Assembly (NCBI RefSeq): GCF_900109055.1
Contig: NZ_FOIV01000004.1
Location: 434,001-498,000, forward strand
Length of the DNA: 64,000 bases
From: Prevotella sp. khp7
GTDB lineage: Bacteria > Bacteroidota > Bacteroidia > Bacteroidales > Bacteroidaceae
Direction of reading: 5' to 3'
Under the pieces are notes generated by a model that worked only from the letters and a program-made list of their open reading frames with translations, did not search any database and was not told where the DNA came from. Shown here one piece after another: positions 24,960-33,531 of this stretch. The position numbers were made by a program, and so were the translations under genes. Each line of letters begins with the position of its first letter. Position 1 is the stretch's first letter.

Positions 24960-26243
24960 ATGGCTAAGAAATTGAAACAAGGTACGCTATGCGTACAAGC
25001 TGGCTATAAGGCCAAAAACGGAGAACCAATAGAATTGCCTATCATCCAGAGTACGACATTCAAATACGATGACTCTGACGAGATGGCAAAGTTATTTGAC
25101 CTCGAGAAAGAGGGATATTTCTACACCCGCTTACAGAATCCGACCAACGACGCTGTAGCTGCCAAGATTGCTACACTCGAAGGTGGTGTGGGTGCTATGC
25201 TTACATCGTCAGGTCAGGCAGCCAACTTCTATGCGATCTTCAACATCTGTCAGGCTGGCGACCACTTCGTGACCTCCAATGAGATATATGGTGGAACCTA
25301 TAACCTGTTCGGTGTAACACTGAAGAAGCTTGGCATTGATTGCACATTCGTCTCTCAGGATGCCAGCGAAGAGGAGATCCAAGCAGCCTTCCGTCCGAAC
25401 ACGAAAGCATTGTTTGGCGAGACCATCTCGAACCCAGGCTGCGCCGTACTCGACATTGAGAAGTTTGCCCGTATCGCCCACAAGAACGGTGTGCCCCTGA
25501 TTGTGGATAATACATTCGCCACCCCCGTGAACTGCCGCCCGTTTGAATGGGGTGCCGATATCGTGACCCACTCTACTACCAAGTATATGGATGGTCTGGC
25601 AACTCAGGTTGGCGGTTGCGTGGTAGACAGCGGTAACTTCGACTGGCTCGCCAATGCCGAGAAGTTCCCCGGATTGTGCACACCCGATGAGTCATATCAC
25701 GGACTGACCTACGTGAAGGCCTTTGGCAAGATGGGCTATATGACTAAGCTCGTAGCTCAGCTGATGCGCGACCTCGGCAGCATCCCCGCTCCACAGAACT
25801 CCTTCTTGCTGAACTTGGGTTTGCAGACACTTCATCTGCGTATGGCCCAGCACTGTAAGAACGCGCAGAAAGTGGCCGAGTTCCTGAACGACAACGAAAA
25901 GGTGGCTTGGGTTCACTATTGCGGACTGCCCAGCGACAAGAACTACGCTCTGGGACAGAAGTACCTGCCCAACGGCTCATGTGGCGTGATTGCTTTCGGG
26001 CTGAAAGGCACCCGTGAGACTGCCATCAAGTGGATGGACTCTCTAAAGATGATCAACATTGTGACCCACGTGGCCGATGCCCGTACCTGTGTGCTCCACC
26101 CTGCTTCGCACACCCATCGCCAACTCAGCGACGAGCAGCTTCTTGAGGCTGGTGTTGCCCCCGACCTGATCCGTCTCTCTGTAGGTATAGAAGACGTTGA
26201 GGATATCCTCGACGACATCAAGCAGGCATTAGCCCAGATTTAA
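24960..26243 (+). CDS. metY: O-acetylhomoserine sulfhydrylase-type PLP enzyme
   Basis: This 427-residue member of the Cys/Met-metabolism PLP enzyme family has the PLP-binding Lys at 208 in THSTTKYMDG and Asp183 (IVDNTFATP) that holds the pyridine ring. The overall layout (TLCVQAGYKAKNGEPIELPI at the start, long C-terminal domain with CVLHPASHTHRQLS) fits O-acetylhomoserine sulfhydrylase, which makes homocysteine from O-acetylhomoserine and sulfide. Cystathionine gamma-synthase or methionine gamma-lyase are less likely by length. The ATG of MAKKLKQ is used, since an upstream TTG extension overlaps the promoter. A terminator follows at 26271. Confidence 0.9.
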   Translation: MAKKLKQGTLCVQAGYKAKNGEPIELPIIQSTTFKYDDSDEMAKLFDLEKEGYFYTRLQNPTNDAVAAKIATLEGGVGAMLTSSGQAANFYAIFNICQAGDHFVTSNEIYGGTYNLFGVTLKKLGIDCTFVSQDASEEEIQAAFRPNTKALFGETISNPGCAVLDIEKFARIAHKNGVPLIVDNTFATPVNCRPFEWGADIVTHSTTKYMDGLATQVGGCVVDSGNFDWLANAEKFPGLCTPDESYHGLTYVKAFGKMGYMTKLVAQLMRDLGSIPAPQNSFLLNLGLQTLHLRMAQHCKNAQKVAEFLNDNEKVAWVHYCGLPSDKNYALGQKYLPNGSCGVIAFGLKGTRETAIKWMDSLKMINIVTHVADARTCVLHPASHTHRQLSDEQLLEAGVAPDLIRLSVGIEDVEDILDDIKQALAQI

Positions 26244-26270
26244 CAAATTGTAACTCTACAGCAAAAATAT

Positions 26271-26304
26271 TCGGTACTTTCCTTGGATGGTACCGATATT
26301 TTTT
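26271..26304 (+). terminator. Terminator of metY, overlapping gdhA promoter
   Basis: TCGGTAC (26271-26277) and GTACCGA (26290-26296) form a perfect 7-bp stem with a 12-nt loop. TATTTTTT follows directly. The loop contains the gdhA -33 element and the T-tract is part of its spacer. Confidence 0.8.
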
Positions 26305-26313
26305 CTACATTTG
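26282..26313 (+). promoter_or_regulatory. Promoter of gdhA
   Basis: CTTG (26282-26285), a 20-bp spacer and TACATTTG (26306-26313) fit the Bacteroidota promoter pattern. The element is interleaved with the metY terminator hairpin. The leader before gdhA is about 47 nt. Confidence 0.65.
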
Positions 26314-26367
26314 CACCATCATAAGTAACATATTGACAACTTAAAACAAATATTCTAATTTAGAATT

Positions 26368-27711
26368 ATGATGGAAGTAGAGAAGATTATGCAAGCCTTG
26401 GAGCAGAAACATCCAGGCGAATTGGAGTACCTACAGGCCGTTAGGGAAGTGCTGGAATCTATTAAAGATGTATACAACCAGCATCCAGAGTTTGAAAAGG
26501 CCAAGATTATAGAACGCATTGTGGAGCCTGAGCGCATCACGACATTCCGAGTGCCCTGGGTCGATGACAAAGGAGAGGTACAGGTAAACATCGGTTATCG
26601 CGTACAGTTTAATAGCGCTATCGGTCCTTATAAAGGTGGTCTGCGCTTTCACCCGTCAGTAAACCTGAGCATTCTGAAATTCCTCGGCTTTGAACAGACG
26701 TTCAAGAACGCTCTGACAACACTGCCGATGGGCGGCGGTAAGGGCGGTTCTGACTTCAGCATCCGCGGTAAGAGCGACAATGAGGTGATGAAGTTCTGTC
26801 AGGCCTTCATGTGTGAACTGTATAAGGTTATCGGGCCTGATATGGACGTGCCCGCTGGTGATATAGGTGTAGGCGCACGTGAAATCGGCTACCTGTTCGG
26901 CTATTATAAGAAACTGACAAGCCAGTTCCATGGTGCCACCCTGACAGGTAAAGGCATGGAATGGGGCGGCAGCATACTGCGCCCAGAGGCAACAGGATAC
27001 GGCGCCCTCTATTTCGTACACCACATGATGGAGACTCATGGCATGGATATCAAGGGTAAGACAGTGGCTCTCTCGGGCTTCGGCAACGTGGCTTGGGGTG
27101 CTGCTAAGAAGGCTACCGAACTGGGGGCAAAGGTTATCACCATCTCTGGTCCAGACGGTTACATCTACGACCCCGAAGGTCTTGATGCCGAAAAGATTGA
27201 ATACATGCTGGAGCTCCGTGCCAGTGGCAACGACGTATGTCAGCCCTATGAGGAGGAGTTCCCTGGCTCAAAGTTCTTCGCCGGCAAGAAGCCTTGGGAG
27301 CAGAAAGCCGACATTTATCTGCCATGTGCCACACAGAACGAGCTCAATGGCGAAGATGCCGACAAGATTCTGGCTAACAAGCCACTGTGCGTAGCTGAAG
27401 TGTCTAACATGGGTTGTACGGCAGAGGCTGTAAACAAGTTCATCGCTGCAGGTCAGCTCTTTGCTCCGGGCAAGGCCGTAAATGCCGGCGGTGTGGCAAC
27501 CTCTGGCTTGGAAATGACACAGAACTCGATGCGTATGGCTTGGACAGCAGAGGAAGTTGACAAGCGTCTGCATCAGATCATGTCAGGCATCCACGAACAG
27601 TGTGTGAAGTACGGTAAGGAACCTAGTGGATACATCAACTACGTAAAGGGTGCTAATGTTGCCGGCTTCATGAAAGTAGCAAAGGCAATGCTGGCTCAGG
27701 GCATTGTGTAG
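26368..27711 (+). CDS. gdhA: Glutamate dehydrogenase
   Basis: This 447-residue hexameric-type glutamate dehydrogenase makes glutamate from 2-oxoglutarate and ammonia, or the reverse. The catalytic Lys125 lies in LPMGGGKGGSDF (119-130). Substrate binding is seen in GPYKGGLRFHP, and the Rossmann nucleotide-binding segment VALSGFGNVAWGA begins near 238. Length and motif match the NADP-type enzymes, though cofactor choice cannot be fixed by eye. Two adjacent ATGs (26368 and 26371) are possible starts. It has its own promoter embedded in the metY terminator. Confidence 0.95.
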   Translation: MMEVEKIMQALEQKHPGELEYLQAVREVLESIKDVYNQHPEFEKAKIIERIVEPERITTFRVPWVDDKGEVQVNIGYRVQFNSAIGPYKGGLRFHPSVNLSILKFLGFEQTFKNALTTLPMGGGKGGSDFSIRGKSDNEVMKFCQAFMCELYKVIGPDMDVPAGDIGVGAREIGYLFGYYKKLTSQFHGATLTGKGMEWGGSILRPEATGYGALYFVHHMMETHGMDIKGKTVALSGFGNVAWGAAKKATELGAKVITISGPDGYIYDPEGLDAEKIEYMLELRASGNDVCQPYEEEFPGSKFFAGKKPWEQKADIYLPCATQNELNGEDADKILANKPLCVAEVSNMGCTAEAVNKFIAAGQLFAPGKAVNAGGVATSGLEMTQNSMRMAWTAEEVDKRLHQIMSGIHEQCVKYGKEPSGYINYVKGANVAGFMKVAKAMLAQGIV

Positions 27712-27799
27712 AAGCTCGGCGCAAGCCAGGGTCTATCTACGATGCTGATAAGGCTTCGTACAAAGCCTCCCCTGTTGTCCAGTGAGCAGAAACTAATGA

Positions 27800-28306
27800 A
27801 TGTTATTTAAGAACAAGATAGTCTTAACGACACTCACATTGCTAATAAGCTTTACCGCTTTGGCTCAAAGTCAGAGCGGTAAGGCTTCGTTTTATCCCAA
27901 GAAGTTCACAGGCAGGAAGACCGCCAGCGGCGAACGGCTGCACCATGACAGTCTGACCTGTGCACATCGTACCTACCCTTTCGGTACGTTGCTAAAAGTG
28001 ACTAATCCGGAAAACAACAAGCATGTGATTGTACGCGTAACCGACAGAGGACCTTACGTAAAAGGACGAATCATCGATCTCTCGGTTAAAGCTGCTCAAG
28101 AACTTGGAATCGTTGCCCAAGGTATCGCCCCTGTCATTGTCGAACACTACAGTTCTGCTATTATCCCTTTCAAACCTGAAGACATCTTCGAACAGCCAGA
28201 ACTGGAGATGGGAACTAACAGCGGGCCGTTGGAAAAGCCTGTATGGGTGATTCTACGGGAACAGATGAAGAAAGAAACAGCCAAAGAAAAAGATAGTAAG
28301 CGATAG
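27800..28306 (+). CDS. rlpA: RlpA-like double-psi beta-barrel lytic transglycosylase
   Basis: This 168-residue exported protein has a signal peptide (IVLTTLTLLISFTALAQ) and a double-psi beta-barrel RlpA domain at about 25-115. The domain includes GKASFYPKKFTGRKTASGE and VTDRGPYVKGRIIDLS, which carry the conserved residues of the family. RlpA proteins bind or cleave denuded peptidoglycan at the septum. There is no SPOR domain, so localisation may differ from the E. coli protein. No promoter is recognised in the 88-bp gap after gdhA. The last codons lie inside a palindromic terminator shared with the convergent gene. Confidence 0.87.
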   Translation: MLFKNKIVLTTLTLLISFTALAQSQSGKASFYPKKFTGRKTASGERLHHDSLTCAHRTYPFGTLLKVTNPENNKHVIVRVTDRGPYVKGRIIDLSVKAAQELGIVAQGIAPVIVEHYSSAIIPFKPEDIFEQPELEMGTNSGPLEKPVWVILREQMKKETAKEKDSKR

Positions 28307-28325
28307 AATGATTCTATCGCTTACT
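28295..28325. terminator. Bidirectional terminator spanning both stop codons
   Basis: This is a perfect 15-bp inverted repeat around G28310 (left arm AGTAAGCGATAGAAT). It lies between the convergent rlpA and glycine-zipper lipoprotein genes and contains the ends of both. A-rich stretches before the left arm give a T-tract on the minus strand; the plus side has only TTGTTATTAT. Confidence 0.75.
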
Positions 28326-29051
28326 TGTTATTATACGGAACTCACGAGCCTGAGAACGCAGTTCCCTGTTATCCTGGAAAACACTTACACGGATGACGGC
28401 CTCACCGTCACGTAAACGATCATCAGTCCTTATAATAGCCGAATATCGGATGCCTCTACCAGGCATAATACTCTCTATCAGGACATTCTCTGAGATATGG
28501 ATATGTCTATTACCCGTAACTTCCTTTACTGAAGGCAACACACGGAATACAGGTTTTGCTGAAGTATTAAACACTTCGAATACAATTCTAGCATCTTCGC
28601 CACGGCTTAATACATGGTCACGGGTGGCATCCACAATTCGGGGATTACGAATCTCAAGACACGGCTCAACGACGCGATTGACGGGAGCAGTAGACGGAGT
28701 AAAGTCTTCTCCAAAGCCATAAAGACGGTCATCAGCCTCACCACCTCCATAATAGGTGTCTCGATCTCGCTGCGACTCTATACGCTCCATACGCTGCCGA
28801 CGGTAGTCCTCGTACTTTTTCTGTTCTGCGTTGTCGGCAGCAGCACCAACAGCCGCTCCGACCATAGCACCACCAGCCATACCAATCAGAGTACCGACAT
28901 CACTACCACGCGGGCCACCAGCGATTCCTCCTATAGCAGAACCGATAATAGAGCCAAACGACGCACCGGTATAAGTACCAGCAGCCGTATAGCTACCACA
29001 GCTGCTTAACAACAGTAGTGCGCCAACCGATAAAACTAACATCTTTTTCAT
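28314..29051 (-). CDS. Glycine-zipper lipoprotein
   Basis: This 245-residue lipoprotein has lipobox LLSSC (Cys18). A glycine-zipper hydrophobic region spans about 29-72 (GASFGSIIGSAIGGIAGG, then GTLIGMAGGAMVGAAVGAA), followed by a charged helical linker (YEDYRRQRMERIESQRDRD). The C-terminal beta-sandwich at about 125-240 (CLEIRNPRIVDATRD to VSVFQDNRELRSQ) looks Ig-like. Glycine-zipper lipoproteins usually sit in the outer membrane and may span or oligomerise there. It has its own promoter and ends in the palindrome shared with rlpA. Function unknown. Confidence 0.82.
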   Translation of the reverse strand: MKKMLVLSVGALLLLSSCGSYTAAGTYTGASFGSIIGSAIGGIAGGPRGSDVGTLIGMAGGAMVGAAVGAAADNAEQKKYEDYRRQRMERIESQRDRDTYYGGGEADDRLYGFGEDFTPSTAPVNRVVEPCLEIRNPRIVDATRDHVLSRGEDARIVFEVFNTSAKPVFRVLPSVKEVTGNRHIHISENVLIESIMPGRGIRYSAIIRTDDRLRDGEAVIRVSVFQDNRELRSQAREFRIITSKR

Positions 29052-29078
29052 AAGCAGACCTATTATTGTTCAACGCTG

Positions 29079-29110
29079 CAAAGATAAGAAATGTATAAGA
29101 TACCAACAAG
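29079..29110 (-). promoter_or_regulatory. Promoter of glycine-zipper lipoprotein gene
   Basis: CTTG (29107-29110), a 20-bp spacer and TATCTTTG (29079-29086) on the minus strand fit the Bacteroidota pattern. The leader is about 20 nt. Confidence 0.65.
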
Positions 29111-29170
29111 GGGAAATCCCGAAAATTGCATAGGGGAACCCCTACAAGGCAATTTTATACGAATAATAAA

Positions 29171-29202
29171 CAAAAAAGTCCCGCATCTTTTCGATACGGG
29201 AC
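29171..29202 (-). terminator. Terminator after rplQ
   Basis: On the minus strand GTCCCGTATC pairs with GATGCGGGAC (29178-29187 with 29193-29202, one G-U pair) around a GAAAA loop, followed by six T. It ends the long ribosomal-protein transcript. Confidence 0.85.
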
Positions 29203-29225
29203 CTTCATATAAAAGAGATTTTGAT

Positions 29226-29738
29226 TTATTCAGCCTTTGCCTCTTCTGCGGGAGTTTCAGCAGGAGCCTCTGCCTTTGCCTCCTCAGCAACGGGTGCTTC
29301 TGCAGGAGCAGCCTCAGCCTTAGGAGCAGCCTTACGAGAACGACGGGTAGTCTTCTTCTTGGTCTCCTTGGCCATTTCGGGATCAAAGTCTACGAGCTCG
29401 ATGAAGCAAACCTGTGCAGCATCACCCTGACGAGTACCGAGCTTGATGATACGAGTGTATCCACCAGGACGGTCTCCTACCTTCTGAGCTACCTCTCCGA
29501 AGAGTTCCTTGATAGCTTCTTTGTTCTGCAGGTAGCTGAATACTACACGACGAGAGTTGGTAGAGTCTTCCTTTGCCTTAGTAACCAGGGGCTCTACATA
29601 CTTCTTCAAGGCCTTAGCCTTTGCAACGGTCGTAGTGATTCTTTTGTGCATGATCAGCGAGATAGCCATGTTTGCAAGCATGGCACTACGATGAGATGCA
29701 GTACGACCGAGATGGTTGAATTTCTTACTATGTCTCAT
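29226..29738 (-). CDS. rplQ: 50S ribosomal protein L17
   Basis: This 170-residue L17 has the usual domain in residues 1-115 ([17 protein letters not shown]). It has a C-terminal extension of about 50 residues that is first basic ([16 protein letters not shown]) and then a low-complexity Ala/Glu/Pro tail. Such tails are a Bacteroidota feature; E. coli L17 is 127 residues. It is the last gene of the alpha cluster, 51 bp after rpoA, and is followed by a strong terminator. Confidence 0.97.
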   Translation of the reverse strand: MRHSKKFNHLGRTASHRSAMLANMAISLIMHKRITTTVAKAKALKKYVEPLVTKAKEDSTNSRRVVFSYLQNKEAIKELFGEVAQKVGDRPGGYTRIIKLGTRQGDAAQVCFIELVDFDPEMAKETKKKTTRRSRKAAPKAEAAPAEAPVAEEAKAEAPAETPAEEAKAE

Positions 29739-29789
29739 TTTTTTCTTTTCTTTTTATTGGGCGCTGAGTCTTATAGGCCAAACCTACAG

Positions 29790-30782
29790 TTACTCCTTGT
29801 CCAGTTTATACTTTGAAATGTCAGTTCCAAACGAAAGATTCAGACTCTCGAGCAAATCATCAAGCTCGGTGAGCGATTTCTTACCGAAGTTACGGAACTT
29901 AAGAAGGTCTGTCTTGTTGTACTGTACCAGATCGCCAAGCGTCTCAACATCAGCAGCCTTGAGGCAGTTGAGGGCACGAACCGAGAGGTTCATGTCAACG
30001 AGACGTGTCTTAAGCAATTGGCGCATGTGCAGAATCTCCTCATCAAACTCCTGATTGCCCTCTGACTCGGTATTCTCGAGTGTAATCTTCTCGTCAGAGA
30101 ACAGCATGAAGTGATAAATCAGAATCTTTGCAGCCTCCTTCAGGGCATCCTTCGGGTGAATGGAACCGTCCGTCGTAACTTCCAGCACGAGCTTGTCGTA
30201 GTCGGTCTTCTGCTCAACACGATAAGGCTCTACAGCATATTTTACATTACGAATCGGAGTGTAAATAGAATCGATTGCTATTACATTTACATCAGTGCAG
30301 AACTCGCGATTCTCATCAGCGGGTACATATCCGCGACCTTTGTTAATTGTAAGATCAATCTGCATCGATGCCTTGGAATCTAAATGACAAATCACCAAAT
30401 CGGGATTCAGCACCTCAAATCCAGTCAGATACTTGCCTATGTCTGCGGCTTTGAATTCGGTAGAATTCTCGACCGTGATACTGACTTTCTCGTTCTCGAA
30501 TTCTTCTACTACTTGCTTGAACCTAACTTGCTTCAGGTTCAAGATAATGTTGGTCACGTCTTCCTTTACACCAGGTACAGATGAGAACTCGTGCTCAACA
30601 CCAGCAATGCGAATGGTGTTGATGGCATAGCCCTCAAGTGATGAAAGAAGAATGCGGCGAAGGGCGTTACCGATGGTCACACCGAAACCAGGCTCCAAAG
30701 GACGAAATTCGAACTTGCCGAACTTGTCGTTGGCCTCCAACATTACGACTTTATCAGGTTTTTGAAATGCTAATATCGCCAT
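29790..30782 (-). CDS. rpoA: RNA polymerase alpha subunit
   Basis: This 330-residue alpha subunit has an N-terminal dimerisation and assembly domain (about 1-230, with [23 protein letters not shown]). A linker leads to the C-terminal domain (about 250-320, [16 protein letters not shown] and [19 protein letters not shown]) that contacts DNA and activators. Length is normal. The gene is in the usual place between rpsD (14 bp) and rplQ (51 bp). Confidence 0.98.
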   Translation of the reverse strand: MAILAFQKPDKVVMLEANDKFGKFEFRPLEPGFGVTIGNALRRILLSSLEGYAINTIRIAGVEHEFSSVPGVKEDVTNIILNLKQVRFKQVVEEFENEKVSITVENSTEFKAADIGKYLTGFEVLNPDLVICHLDSKASMQIDLTINKGRGYVPADENREFCTDVNVIAIDSIYTPIRNVKYAVEPYRVEQKTDYDKLVLEVTTDGSIHPKDALKEAAKILIYHFMLFSDEKITLENTESEGNQEFDEEILHMRQLLKTRLVDMNLSVRALNCLKAADVETLGDLVQYNKTDLLKFRNFGKKSLTELDDLLESLNLSFGTDISKYKLDKE

Positions 30783-30796
30783 TAATTTAAATGATT

Positions 30797-31405
30797 TTAG
30801 TTCTTAGAGTACAACTCAACGATTAACTGTTCCTTAATGTTCTCGGGGATGTCGGTGCGCTCGGGCTTGTGCAGGAACTTACCGCTCTTTGAATTCTCAT
30901 CCCACTCGATCCAGGGATACTTACTATGGTTGAAACCAGCAAGGGCTGCCTCAATAACCTCGAGAGACTTTGACTTCTCACGAACAGCGATAACCTGACC
31001 GGGCTTCACACTATAGGAAGGGATATTAACAACCTGGCCGTCAACAGTGATATGCTTGTGGCCTACGAGCTGACGAGCAGCTGCACGAGTAGGAGCAATA
31101 CCAAGACGGAACACTACATTGTCGAGTCGGCTCTCCAGCAACTGAAGGAGCACCTCACCGGTAATACCCTCAGCCTTAGCAGCCTTCTCAAACAAATTAC
31201 GGAACTGGCGCTCAAGTACTCCATAAGTGTACTTGGCCTTCTGCTTCTCTGCCAGCATGACTGCATACTCCGACATCTTACGACGACGGTTGTTGCCATG
31301 CTGTCCCGGGGGGAAGTTCCTGCGGGACAAAACTTTGTCTGCGCCGAAAATGGGTTCACCAAAACGGCGTGCAATTTTTGATTTCGGTCCTAAATATCTT
31401 GCCAT
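30797..31405 (-). CDS. rpsD: 30S ribosomal protein S4
   Basis: This 202-residue S4 is a primary 16S rRNA binder and assembly nucleator. It starts at the ATG of [18 protein letters not shown]; a longer in-frame extension through the intergenic space is rejected. The S4 RNA-binding domain at about 92-155 contains [20 protein letters not shown]. The zinc-binding cysteines of some bacterial S4 proteins are absent. It lies 45 bp after rpsK. In E. coli S4 represses this operon; no pseudoknot was checked here. Confidence 0.97.
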   Translation of the reverse strand: MARYLGPKSKIARRFGEPIFGADKVLSRRNFPPGQHGNNRRRKMSEYAVMLAEKQKAKYTYGVLERQFRNLFEKAAKAEGITGEVLLQLLESRLDNVVFRLGIAPTRAAARQLVGHKHITVDGQVVNIPSYSVKPGQVIAVREKSKSLEVIEAALAGFNHSKYPWIEWDENSKSGKFLHKPERTDIPENIKEQLIVELYSKN

Positions 31406-31450
31406 AATTCTAAAAAATAATTTTCTGTAAATATTGAATAGCCTCAAAGA

Positions 31451-31840
31451 CTATACACGACGACGCTTTGGAGGACGACAACCATTATGTGGCAGTGGTG
31501 TAACGTCGATAATCTCCATTACCTCAATACCAGCACCATGGATAGCACGGATAGCAGACTCACGTCCGTTACCAGGACCCTTTACATAAGCCTTCACCTT
31601 GCGCAGACCCAGATCGTAAGCAACCTTAGCGCAATCCTCGGCTGCCATCTGAGCAGCATAAGGAGTGTTCTTCTTTGAACCACGGAAGCCCATCTTACCT
31701 GCTGATGACCAAGAGATAATCTGACCCTCATCGTTAGCCAAAGACACAATAATATTATTGAAAGAACTGTGTACGTGGAGCTGGCCAATAGCGTTAACTC
31801 TCACGTTTCTTTTCTTTGAAGTGACTGTTTTCTTTGCCAT
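31451..31840 (-). CDS. rpsK: 30S ribosomal protein S11
   Basis: This 129-residue S11 lies on the small-subunit platform. Its family features include [14 protein letters not shown] and the strongly conserved C-terminus [18 protein letters not shown]. Length is typical. It follows rpsM by 33 bp. Confidence 0.98.
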   Translation of the reverse strand: MAKKTVTSKKRNVRVNAIGQLHVHSSFNNIIVSLANDEGQIISWSSAGKMGFRGSKKNTPYAAQMAAEDCAKVAYDLGLRKVKAYVKGPGNGRESAIRAIHGAGIEVMEIIDVTPLPHNGCRPPKRRRV

Positions 31841-31873
31841 AATTCTTAAATTCTTTAATCGTTCAACTTAGAA

Positions 31874-32254
31874 TTACTTCGTAGCCTTCTTCTTGTTAGC
31901 AACAGTCTTCTTCTTTCCCTTACGAGTACGAGCATTATTCTTTGTGCTCTGACCGCGAACAGGAAGACCATTACGATGACGGACTCCACGATAGCAACCA
32001 ATATCCATCAGTCGCTTAATATTCAACTGGATCTCACTACGAAGATCACCTTCTACTTTGAATTCAGCACCGATGATTTCACGGATTTTGGCTGCCTGGT
32101 CGTCAGTCCACTCGTTGACCTTCAGGTCACGGCTGACACCTGCCTTATCCAATATCTTTGCTGAACTACTTCGACCAATACCATAGATATAGGTCAATGC
32201 GATTTCGCCACGCTTATTCTGGGGCAAATCTACTCCAACAATTCTTATTGCCAT
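31874..32254 (-). CDS. rpsM: 30S ribosomal protein S13
   Basis: This 126-residue S13 is in the small-subunit head and contacts the P-site tRNA and L5. Family segments include [20 protein letters not shown] and [23 protein letters not shown], with a basic tail. A gap of 112 bp with a candidate promoter separates it from rpmJ, so the alpha cluster may also be transcribed on its own. Confidence 0.98.
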   Translation of the reverse strand: MAIRIVGVDLPQNKRGEIALTYIYGIGRSSSAKILDKAGVSRDLKVNEWTDDQAAKIREIIGAEFKVEGDLRSEIQLNIKRLMDIGCYRGVRHRNGLPVRGQSTKNNARTRKGKKKTVANKKKATK

Positions 32255-32314
32255 TTGTTAAATAAAAAGATAAAATAATAAACTTTAAATTTCGAAATTC
32301 TGCTAAAAAGCATG

Positions 32315-32322
32315 CAAAGGTA
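32315..32322 (-). promoter_or_regulatory. Candidate internal promoter before rpsM
   Basis: TACCTTTG on the minus strand, 61 bp before rpsM, matches the -7 box in the 112-bp rpmJ-rpsM gap. The -33 region is poor; the nearest TTTG is only 12 bp upstream. Confidence 0.4.
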
Positions 32323-32366
32323 CGAAGATTTTCTCAAACCTCCGCACATTTTATGCTTATTTAACA

Positions 32367-32483
32367 TTAACCCTGACGCATTTTATACTTAGGGTTCTTC
32401 TTGTTGATAACGAACAGGCGGCCCTTACGACGTACAATTTTGCAGTCTGGGGTACGCTTCTTCAATGATGCTCTTGTTTTCAT
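32367..32483 (-). CDS. rpmJ: 50S ribosomal protein L36
   Basis: This 38-residue L36 reads [20 protein letters not shown] and ends KYKMRQG. It follows infA by 15 bp, its usual place. The zinc-binding Cys/His set of many L36 proteins (C-x2-C-x12-C-x4-H) is reduced to a single Cys14, so this is the zinc-free form. Confidence 0.96.
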   Translation of the reverse strand: MKTRASLKKRTPDCKIVRRKGRLFVINKKNPKYKMRQG

Positions 32484-32498
32484 ATTTGTTCCTATTGT

Positions 32499-32717
32499 TT
32501 ATTTGTATCTAAATACAATTCGTCCCTTTGTCAGGTCATACGGACTCATTTCGACCTTAACCTTATCGCCAGGAAGTATCTTGATATAGTGCATTCTCAT
32601 CTTTCCAGAGATATGCGCAATTATCTGGACTCCATTTTCAAGTTCTACTCGGAACATCGCATTCGATAACGACTCTACGATTGTTCCGTCTTGCTCAATA
32701 GCGGATTGCTTTGCCAT
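32499..32717 (-). CDS. infA: Translation initiation factor IF-1
   Basis: This 72-residue IF-1 is a single OB-fold protein that occupies the A site during initiation ([39 protein letters not shown]). Length is exactly typical. It lies 4 bp after map. Confidence 0.98.
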   Translation of the reverse strand: MAKQSAIEQDGTIVESLSNAMFRVELENGVQIIAHISGKMRMHYIKILPGDKVKVEMSPYDLTKGRIVFRYK

Positions 32718-32721
32718 AAAT

Positions 32722-33522
32722 CTAATATATATTTCCTTCTAATTTTTGAACTTCATCGAATGAAGATAAAATCTCAGCCTTACCCTTACGAACAGCTATC
32801 GTATGCTCGAAATGAGCAGCGGGTTTACCGTCTCGGGTGCGGATAGTCCAACGATCCTTATCCAGCCAGATGGCACGATCACCCATCGTAATCATGGGTT
32901 CGATAGCAATGCACATACCGGCTTTCAACATCACGCCATTTCCTCTCCTGCCATAGTTTGGTACCTGCGGATCCTCATGCATGTCACGACCAATACCATG
33001 ACCGGTCAACTCACGCACGACTCCATACTTCTGTGCCTCACAATGCTCCTGCACCGCACTACTGATATCACCAAGATGCCTTCCTGCTACGGCATTTTCA
33101 ATACCTAGGTAAAGCGCTTCCTTAGTGGTTTTCAGCAACTTCTTGACCTCTTCTGAGACCTCGCCCACGCAAAACGTATAACAAGAGTCTCCATTGAAGC
33201 CATTCAGTAATGTTCCGCAGTCAACAGAGATGATATCGCCATCTTTCAGAATTGTTTCTGCATTAGGCACACCGTGAACGACTACGTCATTAACTGACGT
33301 GCAGATGCTGGCAGGAAACGGCCCTCCATATGGATTGGGGAAACCCTTAAATGTCGGTATAGCTCCATTATCTCTAATGAACTCATCCGCAATTTTATCC
33401 AACTGGAGGGTCGTTACTCCAGGCTTTATATGTTTTGCTAATTCGCCAAGCGTACGACCAACGAGTTGGTTCGCCTGACGCATCAGCTCTATTTCATCCT
33501 CAGTCTTCAGAAATATCTTCAT
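32722..33522 (-). CDS. map: Type I methionine aminopeptidase
   Basis: This 266-residue enzyme removes the initiator methionine from new proteins. Its pita-bread fold metal ligands are visible in [40 protein letters not shown] and the final FEHTIAV. There is no N-terminal zinc-finger extension. It sits between secY (9 bp) and infA (4 bp), as in many bacteria. Confidence 0.97.
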   Translation of the reverse strand: MKIFLKTEDEIELMRQANQLVGRTLGELAKHIKPGVTTLQLDKIADEFIRDNGAIPTFKGFPNPYGGPFPASICTSVNDVVVHGVPNAETILKDGDIISVDCGTLLNGFNGDSCYTFCVGEVSEEVKKLLKTTKEALYLGIENAVAGRHLGDISSAVQEHCEAQKYGVVRELTGHGIGRDMHEDPQVPNYGRRGNGVMLKAGMCIAIEPMITMGDRAIWLDKDRWTIRTRDGKPAAHFEHTIAVRKGKAEILSSFDEVQKLEGNIY

Positions 33523-33531
33523 AGAAGAAGA

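Noticed and set aside
32292-32366. TTTG at 12 bp upstream of the TACCTTTG box before rpsM as a full promoter
   Set aside because: Spacing is too short for the -33/-7 pair, so only the -7 element is reported with low confidence.
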